A DNA stretch of 64,000 nucleotides from Desulfovibrio intestinalis (GTDB taxonomy: Bacteria; Desulfobacterota; Desulfovibrionia; Desulfovibrionales; Desulfovibrionaceae): NCBI RefSeq assembly GCF_014202345.1, contig NZ_JACHGO010000001.1:434001-498000 (forward strand). Reading direction: 5' to 3'. This document shows, one piece after another, positions 9,398-19,021 of this stretch. The notes under the pieces were generated by a model. That model was not told where the DNA came from. It searched no databases and saw only the letters and a program-made list of their open reading frames with translations. Position numbers and translations under genes: made by a program. Positions within the stretch are counted from its first letter, which is position 1; each line of letters begins with the position of its first letter.

Positions 9398-10240
9398 CTA
9401 GGCGCATTTGCCTGAACTTCTTTGGGCCAGAGCGCGGAACAGCCGATCAAGGGTGATGGCCACAATGACTATGCCAAGTCCGGCTTCAAATCCCATGCCG
9501 ATATTAAGGCGCTGAATAGCCTTCCACACTTCGCCGCCCAAGCCGCGTGCGCCAATCATGGCCGCGATGACGGCCATAGAGAGGGCCAGCATGATGGTCT
9601 GGTTAACGCCTGCCACAATGGTGGGCATGGCCAGAGGCAACTCCAGTTTGTAGAGGCGCTGCATGCGTGTGGCCCCAAAGGCTTCTGAGCACTCGACAAG
9701 GTCCTGCGGCACTTGCTGAATACCCAGGCATGTCAGGCGAATGGCTGGCGGCACTGAAAAGATGACAGTGGCTACCACGGCGCTGACCTTGCCAATACCG
9801 AAGAAGGGGATGGCCGGGATAAGGTAGACAAATGCCGGCATGGTTTGCATGACGTCCAGCACAGGCATGACCACCTTGCGCACCGCAGGGTACATTGCAG
9901 CCATAATGCCGCAGGGTACGCCAATAAGTACGGAAAGCAGGGTGGCGGAAAGCACCAGTGCAAGAGTGCTGATGGAAGGAACCCAGAGGCCCAGATTCCA
10001 CAGCAGACCGAACCCCAGAACGACGAACACTGACAGGCCGGGTTTGCGTGTCACCCACCATGCAATACCAGCCAGTAACAGGATGAAAAGCCACGGTGGC
10101 GGCAAAAGGAGCATCTGCTCGAAATTGTCCAGCAGGCCCAGCATGAATTCTGATCCGGCGCGGGTAAAGCCGGAAACATGCTCAACCAAAAACTCCACAA
10201 GGCTGTCCACATAGCTGGCCAATGGCAATCTAGGCAGCAT
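9398..10240 (-). CDS. proW: glycine betaine/proline ABC transporter permease
   Basis: A 280-residue membrane protein of the ProW/OpuAB family with about six to seven helices. The EAA loop that contacts the ATPase is visible (ECSEAFGATRMQRLYKLELP), as is MPAFVYLIPAIPFFGIG. I place the start at 10240 rather than the upstream 10276 because AAGGGAGG lies 8 nt before it. That start overlaps the end of proV by 11 nt, the usual translational coupling. It imports compatible solutes with ProV and ProX. Confidence 0.92.
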   Translation of the reverse strand: MLPRLPLASYVDSLVEFLVEHVSGFTRAGSEFMLGLLDNFEQMLLLPPPWLFILLLAGIAWWVTRKPGLSVFVVLGFGLLWNLGLWVPSISTLALVLSATLLSVLIGVPCGIMAAMYPAVRKVVMPVLDVMQTMPAFVYLIPAIPFFGIGKVSAVVATVIFSVPPAIRLTCLGIQQVPQDLVECSEAFGATRMQRLYKLELPLAMPTIVAGVNQTIMLALSMAVIAAMIGARGLGGEVWKAIQRLNIGMGFEAGLGIVIVAITLDRLFRALAQRSSGKCA

Positions 10241-11435
10241 TTGCGCCTCCCTTACTGTGCTCCACAAGAGAGCCAAGCAACAGGCCGCGAACTATAACGC
10301 CCTGAAGGCGTCGGCGTTCATCAACCACAGCCAGGGGATATGGCAGTTCGGCCATAAGGGGCACAATTTCAGTAACCGAGGTGTCGGGGCTGACGGTGAC
10401 AATGTCTGTGCTGGTGATTTCAGTGAGGTCGGATCGTCCTTCTGTGACCATTTGTTTTGCGTCTGCGGCGTTTATGACGCCAACAAAGCGGCGATGCCTG
10501 TCCAGCACGAAAAGCGACGCGATGGAATAGGCCCGCATTTTACGAAGGGCAGCGCGAGGCCCGTCCAGCCCCAGCACCGCGACATCTTCCGAGCGCTTCA
10601 TGACGCTGGCTGCTGTAAGCACCTGCGATGCGTCTGCCGAGGCCACAAAGCGGGCTACATAATCATTGGCAGGAGCCTGCAGAATGTTTTCAGGGGTGCC
10701 AGTCTGAACGACAGTTCCGTCCTGAAGCAGGACGATACGGTCCCCAAGTTTGAAAGCTTCGTTCAGGTCATGTGTAATGAAGACAATGGTCTTCTGTATG
10801 TCTTCCTGAAGCGCAAGCAGTTCGTCCTGCATCTCTTGCCTGATAAGAGGGTCAAGAGCGCTGAAAGCTTCGTCCATAAGCAGAACTTCCGGCTCCAGGG
10901 CAAGGGCGCGGGCAAGGCCAACACGCTGCTTCATGCCGCCAGAAAGCTGCCCGGGGGAAGAATTTTTCCACTGCGCCAGTCCCACCCGTTCAAGCACTTC
11001 TTCACTTTTTTTCAGGCGGTCGGCTTTGGGTATTCCCATAACCTCAAGGCCGAAGGCTGTGTTCTGCAAGACCGTTCTATGGGGAAAGAGCGCAAAGTTC
11101 TGAAAGACCATGCCAAAGCAGCGATGTCGCACATGACGCAGCTTTTGATCGTTCATGGTGGTGATGTCTTCGCCGTCCACAAGAATGCGCCCGGTAGTCG
11201 GCATGATAAGGCCATTGAGGCAACGCAACAGTGTTGACTTGCCACTGCCGGAAAGGCCCATTATGACAAGCAATTCACTGTCGGTGATGTCTAAAGAGAT
11301 GTCGAACAGGGCAACTGTGGTGCGGGTTTTGCGCAGAATGTCAGCCCGCGAGACGCCTTTGGCTGCAAGCTCAAGAGCTTGTTTGGGATGTGGACCAAAA
11401 ACCTTAGAAACGTTTTGGATAGAAATTTTTGCCAT
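10230..11435 (-). CDS. proV: glycine betaine/proline ABC transporter ATPase with CBS domains
   Basis: A 401-residue ATPase. Walker A is GLSGSGKST (about 60), the signature is LSGGMKQR, Walker B is VLLMDEAFSALD and the switch His lies in VFITHDLNEA. The N-terminal extension (PKQALELAAKGVSRADILRKT) and the C-terminal tandem CBS domains (about 285-390) are typical of ProV/OpuAA; in OpuA the CBS pair senses ionic strength. AGGAGGG precedes the ATG. It is the first gene of the operon, behind a structured leader. Confidence 0.95.
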   Translation of the reverse strand: MAKISIQNVSKVFGPHPKQALELAAKGVSRADILRKTRTTVALFDISLDITDSELLVIMGLSGSGKSTLLRCLNGLIMPTTGRILVDGEDITTMNDQKLRHVRHRCFGMVFQNFALFPHRTVLQNTAFGLEVMGIPKADRLKKSEEVLERVGLAQWKNSSPGQLSGGMKQRVGLARALALEPEVLLMDEAFSALDPLIRQEMQDELLALQEDIQKTIVFITHDLNEAFKLGDRIVLLQDGTVVQTGTPENILQAPANDYVARFVASADASQVLTAASVMKRSEDVAVLGLDGPRAALRKMRAYSIASLFVLDRHRRFVGVINAADAKQMVTEGRSDLTEITSTDIVTVSPDTSVTEIVPLMAELPYPLAVVDERRRLQGVIVRGLLLGSLVEHSKGGANAA

Positions 11436-11469
11436 ATACCCTCCTTCTGCCGGGGCATTTGCATGCCGC

Positions 11470-11600
11470 GGGTGTAGTCCGTAAACGGACGAGTATATGG
11501 AAGGACGACCAATGTGTGACCGTCAAAACGAACTTGCTGGAGTCATCAGCGTTGAGGGCACCAGCAGATGAACGCCTCCTCGGTATAAACCGAACTTCCA
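11470..11600 (-). promoter_or_regulatory. structured 5' leader of proVWX, possible riboswitch
   Basis: On the - strand the leader can form a small hairpin (CGGT/ACCG, 11581-11592), then stem 1 GCGTT (11571-11575) with AACGC (11549-11553). The loop of stem 1 contains TGCTGG (11561-11566), which can pair with CCAGCA (11535-11540) downstream of the stem, giving an H-type pseudoknot. GGAG (11576-11579) can also pair with CTCC near 11539-11542. A further hairpin (GTCCGT/ACGGAC) sits at 11477-11490, about 40 nt before the proV start. I do not recognise a named riboswitch class. Confidence 0.45.
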
Positions 11601-12238
11601 TAAAATGTTAAAAACAATCGTGATTAAGACAAACATATCCACTAGCCGAAAAACTGGTCAGGGTATTTCTTCTTTTTGCTCCTCCAAGACGCAGAGAAAT
11701 AGAGCGGTTGCAGATGAGCCGACAGAGACAGCTCAGAAGGCAAGATTGTGAGAGGGGTTAGGGTTTTTAAGTGTCGTTGAATTGTTGTGGTTGGATTATT
11801 TTTCTTGTGTATTCTGTGATTGTAGTACCTTTTTTATGTGTAATTTTAATATGATTTATTTATTATGACTCTATTTTTAGGATCGTGCACGTCCAGTATA
11901 TGAAAGTGTTGCTAAAAAATTATTAACATGCAAGAATTAAAAGTTTTTATCGGAATGTTTTTGTACTATAAGATATAATAGTGCGTAAATCAAGGTTAGA
12001 TTTTATTTATTAACTTGTTGGGTTTGGAAAATATGCTGTTGGGAAATTTGTGCGCTCTGTGCGGGCGTTTAAGCAGTGCGGCAAGAAATATCTGGCAGGG
12101 CAGTTAACCCTTGCGGCATGAGCTTAACCGGGGGCAAGGCTTGCGTATGCCAAATTTGCGGCAAGCATTCAAGCTCAACCCCTTGAGAGTTTCCACACAG
12201 ATTTTTTTCTGAAAGTCCCCGAACAGGTTGCCACGTCA

Positions 12239-12288
12239 AAATTGAGCAGCAGCGCCATACTCTACATAGTGGCGCTGCTGCTCAATTT
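12239..12288. repeat. 19-bp perfect inverted repeat
   Basis: Arms 12239-12257 and 12270-12288 (ending AGCAGCAGCGCCA/TGGCGCTGCTGCT) with a 12-nt loop. There is no adjacent U-run and no gene ends beside it. It may be a relic terminator, a small-RNA hairpin or a repeat element. Confidence 0.7.
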
Positions 12289-12432
12289 GTAACGTGCGTT
12301 GATATTTTGGATTTTAGTGAAATCTTACTGTGAGAAGGCGTGTTGTCTCGAAGGGGTTATTTGTGCCCTTCGGTTTCAAATTGGGAATCCATATGTGACT
12401 TGCTGGAAAAACCGTAACGCTTTCTAAGGGAA

Positions 12433-12470
12433 GTGGGAGAGGCCCCTTTTGTAAAAGGGGCCTCTCCCAC
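12433..12470. terminator. probable terminator of the formate dehydrogenase operon
   Basis: An 18-bp perfect inverted repeat (12433-12450, 12453-12470) with GC-rich arms and an AT-rich tip, 84 nt beyond the nrfD stop. The U-run in the - direction is weak, so termination may be partial. Confidence 0.6.
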
Positions 12471-12553
12471 AAGGCAATGCAAAGTAAATATGCTCTGGCA
12501 GTTGCGGCAAAGACTCAACTGTGATGCTTCTCGCTTTGCACAGATGAAAATCC

Positions 12554-13513
12554 CTACACGCCGCGTGTGGGCAGTACAAAGCTGTGGCGGCCCATAAGGG
12601 CCGATGCGGCAATAGCCAGCACGGCAAGCGCTACCAGGGCCGGATTTCCCACACCAGCTATTACAGCCAGCAGACAGGCAAAGGCCGCTGCGTCAAGCAC
12701 GGTTGCTGTGCCGAGATTTCTGCGTTGCAGAGTGCTGGAGCCGTCGCGCATGGCTGGCCGCAAATGAAATTGGAGCAACAGCATGTCGATTACCAGCATT
12801 ACCAGCATGGCGGGGAAAAGTTTGTGCAGGCCATTGGTTACGTGCAGGGCCATGCCCAAACCGATAAACAGTGCGCAGCCAAGCAGTATACCGCCATTGG
12901 TCAGATAGGCCGAAAACCAGCGCGTCTTACGCCATACTGGCCGTGAGGTGGCAGAAAAAAGCACACCCTTGTAGCAGAGCCCGCCAGCAGCGCAGATGAT
13001 GCCAAGGGCTATGAACGTCACCAGTATGTTCACCGCCGCATCTGAATCAAGAACGGCCATAATGCTGGCCGCGCATGCCGGGGGCAGCAGCTCAAAACCG
13101 TTCATAAGGCCCAGCGCTCCCCAAAGGGCCGGAATGAGAATGGTCACTGACGACAGGGTCAATGCCCATACGCCAACCCACATGGGTGAGGTTGGACGAA
13201 AAGTGCGCAGCATGTGGTGAAAACGGCGCGGGTCGCCAAGGTCGGCCACAAGCATGAGCAGGTCGGCAACAAGAAGCAGCCATGCCAGCACAAACGCAGG
13301 TTGGGCCAGAATGCCGAAGGTCACCGGCCGTAGCAGCAGGGCGCACGCCGTTACAATGTAGAGTCCCAAAGCCGCGTTGTTGAGCCAGACGTCAATAACG
13401 GTCATGACTCCCCACGGAGGAAGGTGCGGGATGACGTCTTCTGAATAGTCCTGGCTGTATGCCTTGCAGGCACTCTGCGGAGTGTCTTTTTGCATGGTTT
13501 TGGTCGTCTCCAT
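12554..13513 (-). CDS. NrfD-family membrane subunit of formate dehydrogenase
   Basis: A 319-residue integral membrane protein with about eight hydrophobic helices. It starts with a polar tail and PPWGVMTVIDVWLNNAALGL, and the loop LVADLGDPRRFHHML is the hallmark of NrfD/PsrC/DmsC-type quinone-interacting subunits. Its start overlaps the fdhB stop by one base (TAATG). It replaces the cytochrome b subunit (FdnI) found with the closest alpha/beta relatives in enterobacteria. It presumably exchanges electrons with the menaquinone pool and carries no haem. Confidence 0.88.
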   Translation of the reverse strand: METTKTMQKDTPQSACKAYSQDYSEDVIPHLPPWGVMTVIDVWLNNAALGLYIVTACALLLRPVTFGILAQPAFVLAWLLLVADLLMLVADLGDPRRFHHMLRTFRPTSPMWVGVWALTLSSVTILIPALWGALGLMNGFELLPPACAASIMAVLDSDAAVNILVTFIALGIICAAGGLCYKGVLFSATSRPVWRKTRWFSAYLTNGGILLGCALFIGLGMALHVTNGLHKLFPAMLVMLVIDMLLLQFHLRPAMRDGSSTLQRRNLGTATVLDAAAFACLLAVIAGVGNPALVALAVLAIAASALMGRHSFVLPTRGV

Positions 13514-14388
13514 TACAGGTATCCTCCAAAAACTACGGATGCGCCCACTATTGCCATGCCCGCCAAAACCCCGGCAATGGCCCGTGCATAATCACCCTTG
13601 AGGCGCCGGGCCGGATGTATAGGGTCTTCGGGCAGTCCGTATTTTGCAGGATTATCCAACAACAGAAAAATATTATGCAGGGAAGAGTAGTTCTCTGTGG
13701 CGTCCAGCCCGTAAAGCCGGGCGTTGGTTACTCCTTGGGCCTGCAACTGGGTAAGGCGGTTGCGGGCCGCATTACGCATGTCTTCAAGTTTGCCAAAACG
13801 TATGGAGGCCGCCGGGCAGGTTTTGGCGCAGGCCGGATGCAGGCCGTCTCTCACACGGTCAAGGCAGAAGGTACACTTGTGCGAATGACCTGTTTCCTCG
13901 CTTCTGGCTATGACGCCGAAGGGACAGGCCGCCACGCATGAGGCGCAGCCGTTGCAGATGTCCGATTGCGGGTATACGCCGCCTACCTCGGTGCGGATAA
14001 GCGCGCCCGTAGGGCAGGCCCGCAGGCAGGGGGCGTCTTCACAGTGCTTGCAGCTGTCGCTGGCCAGCAGCCAGCGTAGCCCTTGGCGATTGTTGGCTGG
14101 CACGTCCGGGGTGATGACTTCCGCAAATTTAACATGCCGCCATGTTTTTGCTGACAGCTCCAGCGTGTTGTCGTAGCTGCGGCCTGAAAGGCGCGGCTCG
14201 AGGCCGGGCAGCATGTTCCAGTGTTTGCAGCCCACCTGACAGGCCTTGCAGCCGATGCAGACGGACGTGTCGGTAAAAAAGCCCACGGCTTCCTGCTGCT
14301 CTGGTTGCGCGCCGCGCTGGAAGGGATAGATCACCCGTTGCAGGAACCCACGCGGTTTCTGCGGAAGATGCTGCGTATCAGTTGTCAT
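13513..14388 (-). CDS. fdhB: formate dehydrogenase iron-sulfur (beta) subunit
   Basis: A 291-residue ferredoxin-like subunit with four [4Fe-4S] binding motifs: Cys44/47/50/54 (CIGCKACQVGC), CKHCEDAPC, CNGCASC and CTFC...CAKTC. A single C-terminal helix (about 268-290) anchors it, as in E. coli FdnH. Residues before the helix are basic (HPARRLKGDYAR), which by the positive-inside rule puts the cluster domain in the cytoplasm. AGGGAGG lies 8 nt before the ATG; the gene overlaps fdhA by 11 nt. No Tat signal is visible. Confidence 0.93.
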   Translation of the reverse strand: MTTDTQHLPQKPRGFLQRVIYPFQRGAQPEQQEAVGFFTDTSVCIGCKACQVGCKHWNMLPGLEPRLSGRSYDNTLELSAKTWRHVKFAEVITPDVPANNRQGLRWLLASDSCKHCEDAPCLRACPTGALIRTEVGGVYPQSDICNGCASCVAACPFGVIARSEETGHSHKCTFCLDRVRDGLHPACAKTCPAASIRFGKLEDMRNAARNRLTQLQAQGVTNARLYGLDATENYSSLHNIFLLLDNPAKYGLPEDPIHPARRLKGDYARAIAGVLAGMAIVGASVVFGGYL

Positions 14389-17300
14389 AATCCAACCTCC
14401 CTTCGGGCTTGCAAATCCAGGGCACGTTTTTCATAGGGGCATCCGGCAGGGGCGTGTACGCGTCGCGGAAATCGTCCTTATGCTCGCTGCGAGGAGTGAG
14501 CCTGCCCGGCCTGATGCGGCAGGCGATGGATTTGACGCTGGCAATGTCCGAATTGGGGCCAAGGGACAAGGCGGTGAGCACGTTGACAGAATCGCCGGTC
14601 ACTTCGCCCTTGAAACCAAAATGCATGGGCACGCCAACAACATGCACCTTGCTGCCGCAGACCATGAGGGGAGCCATCCTCGGCGTTACCAGCACCCGTC
14701 CTTCAATGGATCCCCGTTTGCTTTCGGCAATAACCCAGTCCAAAGTGCGCAGGTTGAGGCTTTCAGCCAGTTCCTGATCCATTTCAAAAAACAGGCTGGG
14801 TTGCAGTTCGTTGATCCAGCTTGACCGCCGCGTCATAACGCCGGCCACAAACTGTTCCGTTACCCGGTAGCTTGTAAGGATAATCGGGTAGCGCGGGTCG
14901 CCCTGGGCTGCGATGGCGTTGCGCGAATCTTCAATAAGCGTGGTGGAAGGCGATATCTGCTGTGCTGCCATCGTATTGCGTACAGGGGTTTCCAGCGCTT
15001 CATAGTGCACAGGCATGGGGCCGTCCGACAGGCCAAAGGGCGCAAAGAGCCAGCCCAGTCCGTCAAAATGCACCGTAAAGGGCGCGTTGCCCGGTATGGC
15101 GTCCATTCCCCTGCTTTCCGGGGTGGGGCGGTAATCTGGGGCCTTGTCCAACACATAGTTGGGCACGTCTGCTCCGGTCCAGCGTTTGGCGTTGGAGTCC
15201 CAGTGGATGATGGCCTTGCGCTCTGACCAGGGCTTGCCTTCAGGGTCGGCAGAGGCGCGGTTGTAAAGAATACGCGAGTTGCCGGGCCATGCCCACGCCC
15301 AGTTGAGATAGAAGTTTTCGTCGTCGCTGATGGTGCCGCGCCTTTTGGCAAGGTTCTGGTCTTGTGCCGGGTAAACGCCGCAGTAGAGGCGGCAGCCGCA
15401 GGCCGTGGAGCCGTCGGCTGCAAGCTGGCCCGTGCTTTTGAGGTGTTCGCCAGTGACGGTGTTGAAGCCGTTCATTTCGCGCAGCACAAGCTCGGGGTCT
15501 GGCTCATCGTCACCCGGTTTGCAGTAGTCCCAGGTAAGCTGTTGCAACGCCTTGTCGCGTTCCAGAGTGGAATCGGCATACAGGGCCTTGAGCCGCTTGC
15601 CCAACTGGTAGACGTACCAGAGGTCGGATTTACTGTCGCCGGGCGCTTCCAGTACAGGTTCGTGCCATTGCACCAGACGTTCGGTATTGGAGACGGAACC
15701 GCCTTTTTCCATTGCCAGTGAAGCTGGCAGCAGAAAAACTTCAGTGCCTACAGTTTCAGGGCCGGGGCCGTTGGGGTCGGCATACCAGACGGCGGCGCTT
15801 TCTGTTTCAAATGCGTCCACCACAACCAGCCAGTCCAACCTGCGCATGGCTTCACGGTGAAAGCCGGAGTTGGGCGAGCTGACAGCGGGATTTTGCCCAA
15901 AAACAAACATGCCGCGCACAATGCCTTGCAAGGTTTCCTTAAAGAATATCTGCTCGGATTCGTCCTTCTGCATCTTGGGCAGATTTTGGTAGCAATATTC
16001 ATTTTCTGCTGTGGCGGCATCGCCGTACCAGGCCTTGAGCAGGCTGACCATGTAAGAGGGCATGGCTGCCCACGCGCCCTTGATGCCTTCCTGACGCCAC
16101 ATGCCTCTTTCGCCCTTGCCCCGGCGTCCGCCCAGGCCGTGTCCGTATTCAAGCAGACTCTTGAGCGTAGCGTGTTCGGGGATGGCCTTGGGCTGGGGAA
16201 TATAGTTGGGCAAATTGTTAAACAAGGTGGGAATGTCCGTTGCGCCCTGCACGTTGGCATGGCCCCGCAAGGCTACGATGCCGCTGCCGGGGCGGCCAAT
16301 GTTGCCCAGAAGCAACTGGATGATGCCTGCGGCCTTGATGATTTGCGTACCGCTGGTGTGCTGGGTCCAGCCAAGGGCATAGGCCATAACCGAAGTGCGG
16401 TCAGTGCCAGAATTGGCCATAAGCAGGTCGGCCACCAGTTCAACGTCTTCCGGGGAACATCCGCATGTTTCCGCAGCTTTTTCCGAGGTGTAGCTTTCAA
16501 AATGCTTTTCGAGCACGCGAAGCACACACCGGGGATGTTGCAGCGTGGAATCTGTTACGGGCATGCCCTGGGCATCCAGCTCATAGTCCCAGGCATCCGG
16601 TTCCTGGTCATACGTGCGCGTGACAGGATCAAAGCCCACGAAAAGCCCCGTATTTTCATCAAAGGAAAACTTTTCGCTCACCAGAGTTGCAGCGTTGGTG
16701 TACTGGCTGACAAAATCTGTGAAATAACCTTTTTTCTTGATAATAAGGTTAATAAGCGCGCCAAGAAAGGCCAGGTCTGAATCGGGCCTGATGCGCACAT
16801 GGTGGTCGGCTACAGCCGAGGTACGCGTGAAACGCGGGTCCACATGTATGAGGGTCGCGCCCCGTTCCTTGGCTTCCATTACCCACTGAAAGCCCACAGG
16901 GTGAGACTCCGCCATGTTGGAACCCATAATAAGGATGCAGTCGCTGTTGCGCATGTCGCGCGGGAAGTTGGTGCAGGCACCGAAACCGAATGATGCGCCC
17001 AGACCGGGCACGGATGCGGAGTGTCAGAGACGGGCCTGGTTTTCCACGTCGAGCATGCCGAGCCCGCCCGTGAAGAGTTTTTTCATGAGGTAATTTTCTT
17101 CATTGTCGCTGGCGGAACCGCCAAGAGAAGCAATGCTGTGGCATGTATTAACCGTCATGCCCGCCGCGTTTTTTTCCTGAAATCCCGCCTCGCGGGAAAC
17201 CTTCATGAGCTGGGCTATGCGGTCCATTGCCCAATCCATCGGGCGGTCTTCCCACTGGCTTGAATAGGGCGCGCGGTAGCGCACGGTTGCCACGCGATGG

Positions 17301-17530
17301 GGGCTGCGCACCACCTGCAGGGTATTGGAACCCTTGGGACACAAGCGTCCACGGTTCACCGGGCTTTCGTCATCGCCTTCAATGCCGACGACGTCCCCCT
17401 TGTATTTGTAAATATTGAGACTACAGCCGATGGCACAATACAGACAGACGCTATGGTGTTTTTCAGCATCGCGGTACCTGCTGTGACACACAGCTGTACG
17501 CGGGCTGAAAGGCTCTTTATGGTGGGACAT
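14378..17530 (-). CDS. fdhA: selenocysteine formate dehydrogenase alpha subunit
   Basis: Molybdopterin oxidoreductase catalysing formate/CO2 interconversion. The frame is interrupted by one TGA (17024-17026), exactly where FdnG-type enzymes carry catalytic Sec (QARL-U-HS); reading through gives about 1050 residues with Sec169, matching family length. A [4Fe-4S] site (Cys29/32/36/64, CLYCAIGC...CPKG) precedes it, followed by MGSNMAESHPVG and the bis-MGD fold to the C-terminal domain (VHVVGVPMHFGFKGEV). A SECIS-like hairpin follows the UGA. No twin-arginine signal is seen from this start, from the alternative ATG at 17584, or in the upstream frame. The start is not certain because the ribosome-binding site is weak. 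moeA and fdhD lie upstream, fdhB and nrfD downstream. Confidence 0.93.
16997..17026 (-). promoter_or_regulatory. UGA recoding signal with SECIS-like stem-loop
   Basis: The in-frame UGA (17026-17024) is followed after 18 nt by a GCCC/GGGC stem (17009-17006, 17000-16997) with the loop GGUCU (17005-17001). The loop sequence and the UGA-to-loop distance match the E. coli fdhF SECIS bound by SelB, as I recall it. Confidence 0.85.
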
Positions 17531-17754
17531 GATTTGGCTCACAGTGTTAAGGCAATGGGGAATTGGCGGAGCGCAGCACGCCATAAATTTCTTCACGCTT
17601 TTTCTATAAGTGGCTATATGGTAACGCCTATTTATGTGGTGTGCAATAGTAATGTTTATTACTATTTGGTATCCATACCTTTTCTGGCCGCAGGAAATTT
17701 GCGTGACTATTCTATCAAGGATGAGCTGGTTCGCCCAACAGTGTGGGGCTTCGC

Positions 17755-19020
17755 CTAAGCCAAAATGACGTCCACCTCCATGCCGCGTCGCAAAGGAGGG
17801 CATCCAGCCGGTATGTCCACAAAGCAGTTGCAGTCATCCCACAGGGCAGGTTGCCCGATACTTTCGTTCTCGGGTCGCATGTAGACCTCTGTTCCTTCAA
17901 GCCGCGCCATCATAAGGCGGCGCGCGTCCTTGCGGCATGAGCCGAAATCGTTGCGCATTATACCGCGCTGCCTTTGTAACCCGTAGCGCGCCCGGCCGGA
18001 AATTTTACGGATGAGAGGCCGGGCCAGCAGTTCAAATGCCGCCGCAGCCGCCACGGGGTTGCCAGAAAGGCCAAGCAGAACACTGTTGCCCACAGCTGCG
18101 CCCAAGGTCATGGCCCCGGGCTTCATGTGCAAACCTCGGAACAGCATGCGGCCGCCGTGACGGGCCGCCAGTTCTTCCGCCAGACGCGAGATGAGGTCAC
18201 GCGGCCCCCATGATACGCCGCCAGTGGTGATGACCAGATGGCTTTGCCCCAGCATGGTTTCAATGTGACGCCGCAACTTGTCGTAGTTGTCGGGGCAGGT
18301 GCTCATGCTCTGAACACTGGCGCCAAGATTTTGCAAACGTACGCCAAGCAGCGTTCCGCTTATGTTATAGATGCCGCCTCTGGGCAGAGGGTGCCCCGGC
18401 GGGCACAGCTCGTCTCCCGTAGAAAGCATGCTGACCGTGGGACTACTGTATACATATGTGTGCGTGTGCCCCTGCCCGGCCAGCAGACCAAGTGTTCCGC
18501 TATGCAGAACATCGCCGCGCCGTACCAGCGACCGCCCCACAGCGACGTCATGCCCGCAGGGATGGCAGTTGCGGCCCGGGGACAGCTTGTGGCGTATGGT
18601 GACGCCACAGCTGTCGACCGTTGTGTCTTCCTGCCACATGACGCAATCCGCCCCTTGGGGCATCATGGCCCCGGTGGTTATACGGGCCGCCTGTCCGGGC
18701 AAAAGAGGATCACCTGGGCCGCCGCCCGCATACAGGTATTGAACCACTGGCAAGGTGACGGGAAAATCTGGATTGGCCAGGGCAATATCCGCGCTGCGCA
18801 GGGCATAGCCGTCTACCTGGGCGCGGTCAAAAGGAGGCTGAGGCAGGCTGGCGCAAATGTCGGCTGCGCTGACGCGTCCATAGGCCTCAAGTAAGGGCAG
18901 AAGTTGGGTCTGCTCCGTCGGGCGGGCGCAGGCAAGCAGGGCAGCCAGCGCTTTTTCCAGAGGCAGGATGTCTTTTTTTCCTGATATATGCGGCGATGCA
19001 TAGGGTGGGCAAAAAGACAT
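17755..19020 (-). CDS. moeA: molybdopterin molybdenumtransferase
   Basis: A 421-residue MoeA. It inserts molybdate or tungstate into adenylylated molybdopterin. Visible motifs are FDRAQVDGYALR, ITTGAMMPQGADCV, STGDEL, ITTGGVSWGPRDL and GLSGNPVAA. A C-terminal domain IV (about 340-421) is present. It begins one base after fdhD ends, so the two are co-transcribed. A 224-bp gap follows before fdhA, holding TTGCAC and TACCAT boxes 17 bp apart that could be an internal promoter. The location suggests a copy dedicated to formate dehydrogenase. Confidence 0.92.
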   Translation of the reverse strand: MSFCPPYASPHISGKKDILPLEKALAALLACARPTEQTQLLPLLEAYGRVSAADICASLPQPPFDRAQVDGYALRSADIALANPDFPVTLPVVQYLYAGGGPGDPLLPGQAARITTGAMMPQGADCVMWQEDTTVDSCGVTIRHKLSPGRNCHPCGHDVAVGRSLVRRGDVLHSGTLGLLAGQGHTHTYVYSSPTVSMLSTGDELCPPGHPLPRGGIYNISGTLLGVRLQNLGASVQSMSTCPDNYDKLRRHIETMLGQSHLVITTGGVSWGPRDLISRLAEELAARHGGRMLFRGLHMKPGAMTLGAAVGNSVLLGLSGNPVAAAAAFELLARPLIRKISGRARYGLQRQRGIMRNDFGSCRKDARRLMMARLEGTEVYMRPENESIGQPALWDDCNCFVDIPAGCPPLRRGMEVDVILA

Positions 19021-19021
19021 A

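Larger units (their letters stand above)
11601..12553. other. long gene-free region
   Basis: About 950 bp without a credible gene, very AT-rich from 11750 to 12010. It separates the divergent-side promoter of proV from the 3' end of the formate dehydrogenase operon. Two long perfect inverted repeats lie in it (listed separately). Confidence 0.6.

Noticed and set aside
11530-11592. Known fluoride, SAH or glutamine riboswitch upstream of proV
   Set aside because: Some short strings resemble these classes (GCTGATGACTCC, CCGAGGAG, CGTTCATC), but none of the full consensus patterns fits; kept only as an unclassified structured leader.
11404-11601. 65-codon frame in the proV leader
   Set aside because: No ribosome-binding site; it overlaps the proV start and the structured leader, which explains the sequence better.
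14378-17803. Two separate genes or a frameshifted pseudogene for formate dehydrogenase
   Set aside because: The two frames are in the same phase, interrupted by one TGA at the family's Sec position with a matching SECIS hairpin, so it is one selenoprotein gene.
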